64,000 nucleotides of DNA from the NCBI GenBank assembly GCA_003427395.1, contig BFEA01000217.1:1225222-1289221 (forward strand). The letters are read 5' to 3'. Shown one piece after another: positions 56,933 to 64,000 of the stretch (positions within the stretch are counted from its first letter, which is position 1; the number at the start of each line of letters is the position of its first letter). Position numbers and translations under genes: made by a program. This DNA is from Chara braunii. Its lineage: Eukaryota; Streptophyta; Charophyceae; Charales; Characeae. A model generated the notes under the pieces. That model was not told the DNA's origin. It searched no databases and worked only from the letters and a program-made list of their open reading frames with translations.

Positions 56933-59900
56933 ATAAGAAGAGTCACCCAGTTCCAGTTCTAGTAACACACGAGGAGGGTGTGTACTACGAGCAAGAGAGG
57001 GAACTGATAGGGCAGATGAAAGAGAGATGGGATGAGGAGAGTTGGAGAATCAATGAAGAGACAAAGGAAGATTTGATTATTGGGGAACCGGGTTTTCTGA
57101 CAGAGCAGGAGAAGGCGTTGGTAGTAGGGTTGATGGAGGAAAAGCATCGCACCTATGCCTTCAATGATGAGGGTAGGAATGATCCGAATCCACACAGTCC
57201 CGCACCAACCATGAAATGTTAGAGGAGCCAGATACCCAAACCCCGATGATCAAAGAAGAGTAGTGGAGTAACTGGATGGGAAGATTGCATCGCATGTGGC
57301 AGGGTACTCTAGCGGACCATACGCATCACCATGGTTCTGTTTTATTAAGCCAAACGGAGTGCTTGGATGAGTGCAGGATTTGCAAAAATTGAACGCTGTA
57401 ACAGTTAGGGATGCTGGTGGGCTTCCTAACGCAGATCAGATCTCTGAGGCATGCGCAGGAAAGGCTATTATTTCGCTCATAGATCTGTATTCTGGTTACG
57501 ATCAGTTTCCAGTCTATCCGGCTGATAGGCCAATCACTGCAATGCACACTCCAAGAGGGTTGATTCATATGAACGTGGCACCCAGGGATGGACAAACGCA
57601 GTAGCCATGGTGCAGAGGAGTATGGTAAGAGTCATGCAACCGATCAGTACGCACATTACTGAGCCCTATATTGATGACCTTGCGGGAAAAGGATCAATGG
57701 AGAAAGATGAGCAAGAGGTTGCACCTGGCATAAGAAAGTTTGTCTGGGATCATGTCAACGATCTCAGAAAAGTACTTGACTTGTTACAAGAGTACAACCT
57801 CACGGTCAGTGGACCAGAATCCAAACACTGAATGAAGGAAGCCACCATTTTGGGTTTCCTGTGCAATGAAACAGAACGTCGTCCAGACACCAAGAAAACA
57901 AATAAGATCCTTGAATGACCTACGCCATTCAGGAACGTCAGTGAAGTGAGATGTTTTCTTGGAACGTGTGGGTTCTGGAGAGTGTTCATTGAAAGGTTTG
58001 CCTCTAAGATAGAACATGTGAGGAAGTTGGTAAAGAAGAATCAAGAATGGGAATGGGGAGAGAAGTAGGAACAGGTGGTAAAGGACTTACAGAAGGAGTT
58101 TGAGGAAGGGGGTCTTGTGCTGGGTGTTCCAGACTATGATGTCATTATTGAACAACCCTTCATCATAGAAACCGACGCTGGACCAACAACCCTGGGAGGG
58201 GTTCTGATACAGGCTGATTCTGAAGGAAAGGAAAGACCATTGCGATTTGAGAGTCGAACCCTCAACACTACTGAAAGGAACTACTCTCAGTTCAAGAGAG
58301 AGGCCTTGGCAGTGTTCCACTGCTTGCGCATCTTCAGGCATTACCTCTACGGAAGGAGGTTTGTTTTGAGGATAGATCCAACAACGCTTATGTATTCTCT
58401 CAAGAACTTCACGCCTACTGATCCCACGATCGCCAGATGGCTCACGTACATCTGGATGTTTGACTTTCAGCTGGAACGTATCCCAGGAAGTAAAAACAGG
58501 GCCGATGGTTTGAGTAGGATAGAATGGGAGAAGCCTGGAGAGTCCAAAGAAGAAGCACCACTGGTAGATGGATTTTTGGACGAAGACGATGTGCAGCTCC
58601 ATGTGAACTCATGGAAGCTAAGTGTTAACGATAAGGAGGCCAGGAGAGGGAAACCCATGTGGTTTGCGCCAGCAACCTTCGCGAAAATCGAAGAGTTAGT
58701 GTTGAAACCTTTCGTTGAGGAGGACTCATGGGGAGAAAGGAACGGAGAGTGGATGGCTGAACTAGCCTTGGCAGAGACTTACCGTCTGACAGACGATCCG
58801 GTAACAATTGAGGCTAGAGTGAGACAAGTTGATCAACACTTGCTGACAATGGGGAGAGTACATTACCTTGTTAACTCTCTTCTACAGGTCCAGGCAGAGG
58901 ATGGCGAGGAAGTGGTAAAGCCAGATGAGATAGTATTGGGAGATGACTACGAGTTCAGTGAGGAATTGGAGGGAGAAGAGTTTGAGCAAGGTGAAGTCTC
59001 GGAAGATTTTCGAAAAGAGGAGTATGACGGGTTCCACTTAGAGACGAGACTTCTTCTCTCAGGGGACAAGAGAGAAAAAGAGGTTAGTAAAAAGATCCTC
59101 CGCATGAGAGATCACTATATAGTACGAGGAGGACACATTTTTATCAGAGATAAACGTGGGCCTCCTAGGAGGATCATTTGTGGCAGAAATCATCAAATTG
59201 ACGTCATAGCAGCTCTCCATGATGGGTCAGTAGGTGGTCACAGAGGCTTCGCCGCCACAGTCAAGAAGATATCTGAGTTGTACTTCTGAGAAGGAATGTA
59301 TGGGATGATCCGGACTTACTGCGAATCTTGTGTACCATGCCAAATCAGATCACCAATCAGGAACAAGAAGCCTTTACATCCAAGGTACATTAAAGATATA
59401 GGGGCAGTGATCCACATGGATCTTTTGGCAATGCCGCAAGGGATTGAGGGATATAACTATATCTTTGATGCTAGGGATAACCTTACAGGGTTTGTTGATG
59501 GGAAAGCCATTCGAACCAAGACTGGGGCAGTTTTGGCTGATTGTATCGAAGAATATTACCTCTGATACCCTTTCATGGTGGAATTCACAATGGACAGAGG
59601 ATCTGAGTTTACATGAGGGGGAAGGTAAAAGAACTTTTGGATGATCTCGGGGTCATTGCCAGATACACGACCAGGGCACACCCTCAGGCGAATGCACCAG
59701 TAGAGAGAGGGCATAGCACCATCACTAATCTGCTGGCTTAGTGGACTGCTGGGAAGCCTAACTTATGGCCTAAGTTCCTACGGACGGTGTTTTTTTTTGT
59801 AAAATATCACGGTCAAGAGGACCACAGGATATGCTCCTGCGACTTTGTGGTATGGAAGACATGCCACCTTTCCAATAGAGAGTTTTCTAAAAGCAAGATC

Positions 59901-60259
59901 TGGAAAATGACCTATCCCTAGAGGAATTACTGGATATCCGAGCAAGGCAAGTCAGCATCACAGAAGATAGAATCCAAGAAGCGGCAGACAGCCGAGGGAA
60001 GGACAAAGAGAGATGGGATAAACTCCCACGTGTAAGAGAAGAACCATTGAAAATTAGAGACATAGTGTTGCTTTACGACTCGTCTCTGGAAAAACAATGG
60101 TCAAGAAAGTTGGACAAAAGGTGGCTGGGACCCTACAAGGTCAGGCGTCGAGGAAATTATGGAGCCTACGAGGTGGAAGAAATGGATGGGACACCAAGGA
60201 ATGACTGGATCTCTCGGTCCAGGCTGAAGAAATTCAAGCTAAGACCGGAGGTGAGTTGA
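56900..60259 (+). pseudogene. pol: pol: RT, RNase H, integrase
   Basis: It starts after a frameshift near 56,885 with KRRYKTVDKKSHPVPV. RT motifs are PYASPWFCF, VQDLQKLNAVTVRDAGG, DLYSGYDQFPVY, TAMHTPRGLI and an intact catalytic YIDD at 57,667-57,678. RNase H has TDAG (58,174) and REALAVFHCLR. A tether carries ADGLSRIEW. The integrase has an HHCC finger (GGHRGF, CESCVPCQ) and a DDE core: D in HMDLLAMP (59,419), D in TMDRGSEF (59,593) and E in APVERGH (59,703). A C-terminal part (LDKRWLGPYKVRRRG) reaches 60,259. No chromodomain is present. Frameshifts lie near 57,180, 57,585, 59,615 and in a T run near 59,790. Stops at conserved Trp positions (for example before VQDLQ, and before PTPFRN) are TGA. 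All polymerase catalytic residues survive. Confidence 0.92.
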
Positions 60260-60370
60260 TTCAAAAAGTTGTTATCTTTTGAAGTCCTTTTTGTAAAAAA
60301 ATATTTTTCCTTGCAAAATATTATATTGTTAACCATCGGCTGACTCATCGTCCTACCTGTCCCTCCAAAT

Positions 60371-60390
60371 CTCTTTTTTTCTGTGTGCAG
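60371..60390 (+). promoter_or_regulatory. Candidate splice acceptor before the second gag ORF
   Basis: CTCTTTTTTTCTGTGTGCAG is a near-ideal pyrimidine tract plus CAG, 25 nt before the ATG at 60,416 and just beyond the end of pol. Confidence 0.5.
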
Positions 60391-60415
60391 GCTTGACCTT
60401 AAGGGAGCAGTTGCC

Positions 60416-62491
60416 ATGTCGCAAAAGGGAGGGATGGTGGGTCTTACCAGGTCTATTCCTGGAGAGGAAGAACGATTGAGGCATCCAGTGGTAACAAGAG
60501 ACTCTGCGGGAATGTCGGTTTACAAGAAAGGGGATAACCTGAGACAATTTTTGAGGGAGTATGAAAATCACACTTTCATCAGAGAGTGGGATGTGTCCAC
60601 CATGATGAAAAATGTGACTGGAATGGGATAATGCAGAAAGGCAATAGAGGAAATGACCATGAGAGTTTTTTGATGGCAGAGCTTCAAAGTAGCTATATGG
60701 GCCAAGTATACAGATTTGAGAAGAGATGAAATAGAAGATAACATCACTTTCGACGGAACAAATTTGGAGGATTTCGAGGATAGCATCGGTCTCTGTGCAG
60801 AAATGAACAGGTGGGATGATGAGGAAAAATTGGAGCAGGCCGCGATCAGGGTAACACCAAGGGAACGCGAGACTGTCAGAAAGATCAGAGAAGGGTCAGA
60901 TACCTGGGGTGACTTTCTTGTTGAGATGAGAAAGGCCTATCCTCTGAGCGTACAGAGGCAGAAGAAGAGACAGTTGTTCCAGAAGCAAGGGGTGTGGATT
61001 GGAAGAAGGAAAAAAGGGTTGGAAAGGGCACAACGGAAAAATGGGAATGAGGCACCCCCTCGACAGGGAGAGGGAAAATTGTCCGTAACATGGAGAGACC
61101 TGATGTGCAGGGGAAGGAAAGGCGTATAGCCAGGAAGGAAGAAGGACAGGACAAATCTCCCGAAGAAAAGGAAGAGGAAGGAGAAGAAAAGAGAAAGCAG
61201 AAGAGAAAGGGAAAGATGGAGGAGGCAGGACCATCAGTGAGAGCAGAAGCAACATCCTCCATGGAGCCTCTAAAAGATCATGGGACGAGGAGGTTAACTG
61301 AGGAAGAAAGGGAGAGAAAGGAGGATGAGAACAGGGAGTGGAGGAACCACGCCGTGATTCACCTAAGGGAAAATGAGCCGCCCATGAACGCTCCCTGGAA
61401 AGTGAGGATTGAAGATATAGTTTTGTCTGAGGCTGTGGCCAGCTCAAAACTAGTCTCAAATGTGGACAGGCTAATTAAGCTCAATAAAATGATCATAGAG
61501 GATTGTAAGTGACTTCTTGAAGAAGAAGCTGATGTGGTCGAAAAGTTGGGGAAAGTGGAAGAAGGAAGGAGAAGGGAAGAAAGAGAAAAGGATTTGAAAT
61601 CCTCGATGCAAAAACTTCATTACAGGGTAAAGGAAAAGGAGGAGTTGCTCACGCAAGGAGTAGCCAGTGAAATCCCTGAGATCCTGAAAGAGATTCTGAG
61701 GCTAAGGGCGAGAGAAGAAAAAAGGGATTCACAACTGACTGAGTTGGGGAAGGAAGTGGAGAATTTGAAGGGCGAAGTGGAGAAGGGAAAAATTGAGCAG
61801 AAGAAGCTGGAGTTAAAGGTGAAAGCCCTAAAAATCGTTCATGATACTAAGAGTCCGGAAATGGAAACAGAAAGGGAGAAGCTGGAGAAGGAAGTGGAAG
61901 GGCTGAAAGTAAAAGTCAGTGAGCAAAATAAGACGATTGAGTCTGGAAAAAAAAAAGAGGAAAGAAAAGAGTGAAAAGTGGGAGAAAAAGTGGAAGAAGA
62001 TGGAAGAAGCCATGAAAGACTCCAAGGTGAGTATCCAGGCAAAGAAGGAGACAGAAAACATCCAGGGACTTGAAGAAAAAGAAGGGAAATTGATAGAAAG
62101 GGAAGAAGGATTGAAAGATGAAAAGGAAGTGCAGGAAGGGAACAGAAGTCTTACTCTGTCCAAGTTAAATGATGGAAAAGGACAAAAGAGATCATATCTG
62201 GAGGTATTGGCTTCAGGAGGGGGAGATGGAGAAATTGGGGAAACTTCTCTTGACCCTTAGTGGGCAACAAAAAGAACAAGGGGAGAAGAGAAGCGATTAT
62301 GTTGGTATTGCATGAAAGGTGCCCACAGAAGGGAAAAATGTCCTGGCTTCCAGGAAGACAGGGACAAAGGATTGGTTAGTCTTGATGGGAGTGACAGACT
62401 TATTGACAGAGAAGGTAACTTGATCAAGAAAGGTAAGAAGGGATTCAGAGTACAGTTGTACGAGCAGTTGGGGCTTACTTTAGGAATTTAG
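60416..62491 (+). pseudogene. Second gag-like ORF downstream of pol
   Basis: About 690 codons, broken by TAA 60,629, TGA 60,671, a frame change near 61,100, TGA 61,510, a frameshift at the A run near 61,950 and TAG 62,258. The N-terminal part contains two units about 75-77 residues apart (GDNLRQF...W...WQSF...KY and GTNLEDF...W...WGDF...KAY) that resemble Gag capsid halves. The middle (61,100-62,200) is Lys/Glu-rich with heptad-like character, probably coiled coil. A perfect CCHC box CWYCMKGAHRREKC lies at 62,300-62,341. The sequence after it (DRDKGLVSLDG...IDREGNLI) resembles the sequence after the upstream gag knuckle (DEDDGLITSSIDG...DKTGR), supporting a duplication of gag. Ty3/gypsy elements do not normally have gag after pol. 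The alternative is a fused fragment of another element. Confidence 0.75.
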
Positions 62492-63721
62492 AGTAAGACA
62501 TTACCAGTCTTTTAGGTTGAGATCTTATATCTTTTTGACATTGTATAATAGTAGGAGAAAGGATTAAAGTGAGTGAGCTACTTACTCAAGTACAATTCTA
62601 GGTAAGGTGTGTAGATACAGGTTGGATACTCTGTTTGTTTCTTGACTATTAACATTAGGAGAAGACTGACTGGATCGACATTCTGTATTTTAGAAAGTGA
62701 AACCGGTGGTTCTGTAATTTATACGTATAAGTTTTTCTTAATTGGTCTACGAGATGTACCGCCAGAATTACATTTTCACTTTCACACTTGCGTTTTGTCC
62801 AGTATCTGGTCATGCATGTTGAATTTGCATACAAACTGTGTCATCAAAAATCTTGAACTATGATGCTCAGAAAAACACCTAAGTGTTCAAGAAAATGATG
62901 AGTGATATATTGGTTTATACATCTTGAGAATGCCTTGCTGTAAATGTCAATCTCTTCATGTTTTGTCTTATTTAACTATTTCCAAAAAAAAAAAAAAAAA
63001 AAAAAAAAAAGGGATGTGAGAAAGTCGATAATTTTTGTTTTGATGCATCCGAAAATCCCTGCGAGTCAGGGAGATATATGTTATGAATGGAATAAATGTT
63101 TCTTTTGCCTTCTGACAAGACAAGGAGTCAAACAAATGTTTTTTATACTTTTTATGGATATTTTGGTTGACTTTCCTCTTGGTTAAAAGATCCCCGAGAC
63201 GTGTGTCTATCCAGCCTGTGATCGAGGTCTGGGAGAGATGACCCCTAAGTGGCTCTGACGGTGCCCCTCGTTCAGAAACGGATATAATAATATTTACATC
63301 ATTCTTATCAATGACATTATTTTCTTTCCAATAATGGGATCGATCGCCCATTTGAAAGATGGCTGACGAGGGTGAAAAAAAAAAAAAATTTGACAAATTG
63401 TTTTTTATATATATTTGAAAAGATCATCGATCATCCACTTCAGGTGGTCAGTCTGAGGGACTAAGAGTCACCAAGACTATGGTGGAAAATTCTCATCGTT
63501 GGGACGTAACTCCCAGCGTGGGTTGCTGACCAAGTATAACCAGGTAGCGGGTCTTCCGATTACGGCCTAGAACTTGGAACCTGAAGGGAGACCCTCCCTA
63601 ATGAGGGAATCGGTTCAGGTAGATATCAGCGGGATCAAAAGTCAGGTTTAGATATTATAATAGGAGGATTTTAACCTGTATTGCGTAACCTATACAGGTA
63701 CCACCGTTAGAATAATAACAT
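62492..63721 (+). other. 3' untranslated region, no gene seen
   Basis: It contains A27 at 62,984-63,010 followed by unique sequence, and a short inverted repeat GGGAGACCCTCCC near 63,583. Whether the poly(A) marks a retroposed end or an old insertion cannot be told. Confidence 0.4.
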
Positions 63722-63782
63722 GTTGGGCTGCAGATCCCGCCTGATCAACCACGTTGGGCCGCAGATCCGGCCTGATCAACCG
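63722..63782. repeat. Two-copy 31-bp tandem repeat
   Basis: GTTGGGCTGCAGATCCCGCC (63,722) and GTTGGGCCGCAGATCCGGCC (63,753), both continuing TGATCAACC. Confidence 0.85.
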
Positions 63783-63945
63783 ACTGTGGTGGGTTGAGGC
63801 CAAGGTCGCCGATCCCCTTGCATTAGACTTTGAGTGGGACGGTAAGATGACTTAGGTTGAAATCCGTGTCCAAATGATTGGGTTCAAACATGATCTCTAA
63901 CTCAGAGGACACCCAACGAGATCCTGGTTAATAAAGTCTAAAGTT

Positions 63946-63956
63946 GAGGGGGGAGG
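63946..63956 (+). other. Possible polypurine tract
   Basis: GAGGGGGGAGG lies 44 bp before the end of the window. If it primes plus-strand synthesis, the 3' LTR should start immediately after it. I could not match the last 44 bp to the 5' LTR. Confidence 0.3.
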
Positions 63957-64000
63957 CTATCACTATCTTCCTTGGTGACCTCTGTAACTGTAGTACAAAT

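Larger units (their letters stand above)
46950..63956 (+). mobile_element. Large Ty3/gypsy element with accessory ORFs and a second gag
   Basis: The order is: LTR ending CGACA at 50,396; tRNA-Asp PBS; RG-rich ORF; two paralogous unknown ORFs; gag with CCHC; aspartic protease; RT; RNase H; HHCC and DDE integrase; second gag-like ORF with CCHC. The internal part is over 12 kb. The 3' LTR was not recognised. A purine run at 63,946-63,956 may be the polypurine tract, in which case the 3' LTR begins just before the window ends. The outer 5' boundary is approximate. Coding regions carry stops and frameshifts, so this copy is not autonomous. Confidence 0.85.

Noticed and set aside
57360-58070. TGA as a tryptophan codon (alternative genetic code)
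   Set aside because: TGG is used for Trp throughout, TAG also replaces Trp, and TGA also replaces Arg. Mutation explains all cases better.

Overview
This window looks like transposon-rich nuclear DNA of a plant-lineage eukaryote. My best guess is a charophyte alga such as Chara. The evidence is as follows. Ty3/gypsy LTR retroelements use the two primer types usual in plants (tRNA-Asp and initiator tRNA-Met). One element is a chromodomain-bearing chromovirus. A fragment of mitochondrial small-subunit rRNA of plant type is embedded at 43.0 kb. Microsatellites and degenerate tandem arrays are abundant. The species call is inference. I found no host protein-coding gene that I can defend; every convincing coding signal belongs to retroelements.

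Layout. 1-2.3 kb: short repeats, hairpins, a CpG-rich stretch and a 379-bp Harbinger-like MITE. 3.5-9.7 kb: a decayed minus-strand Ty3/gypsy copy (LTR end, PBS, gag, RT, RNase H, integrase) with in-frame tandem duplications. 11.3-14.3 kb: tandem repeats, hairpins and purine-rich modules. 14,338-25,766: a minus-strand chromovirus with both LTRs, a tRNA-iMet PBS, gag, protease, RT-RNase H-integrase and chromodomain. It is inserted into the purine-rich array and is dead by nonsense, frameshift and active-site changes. A foldback repeat with 8-bp target duplications sits in its leader. 29.3-34.1 kb: a solo LTR of the second family, broken by a second copy of the foldback repeat. 36.2-37.2 kb: a 173-bp satellite. 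38.6 kb: a SINE-like sequence with a tRNA-like head. 39.5-46.3 kb: duplicated modules carrying microsatellites, exon-like pieces and the mitochondrial rRNA insert.

The most interesting object is the plus-strand element from about 46.95 kb to beyond 62.5 kb. It has a very long LTR (about 3.4 kb, containing a tandem array), a perfect 20-nt tRNA-Asp primer site and an RG-rich ORF. Next come two tandem paralogous ORFs of unknown function, then gag-protease-RT-RNase H-integrase in the usual Ty3 order. After pol lies a second Gag-like ORF with its own CCHC knuckle and a coiled-coil-like region. Each ORF after the first group, except pol itself, starts 8-25 nt downstream of a pyrimidine tract plus AG, and a GTAAGT lies just after the primer site. 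This suggests expression by splicing. The left copy (3.5-9.7 kb) has gag only about 320 bp after the PBS, so the accessory ORFs are either lost there or gained in the right element.

Most disabling changes are tryptophan or arginine codons turned into stops by C-to-T or G-to-A transitions, as expected for methylated, silenced elements.
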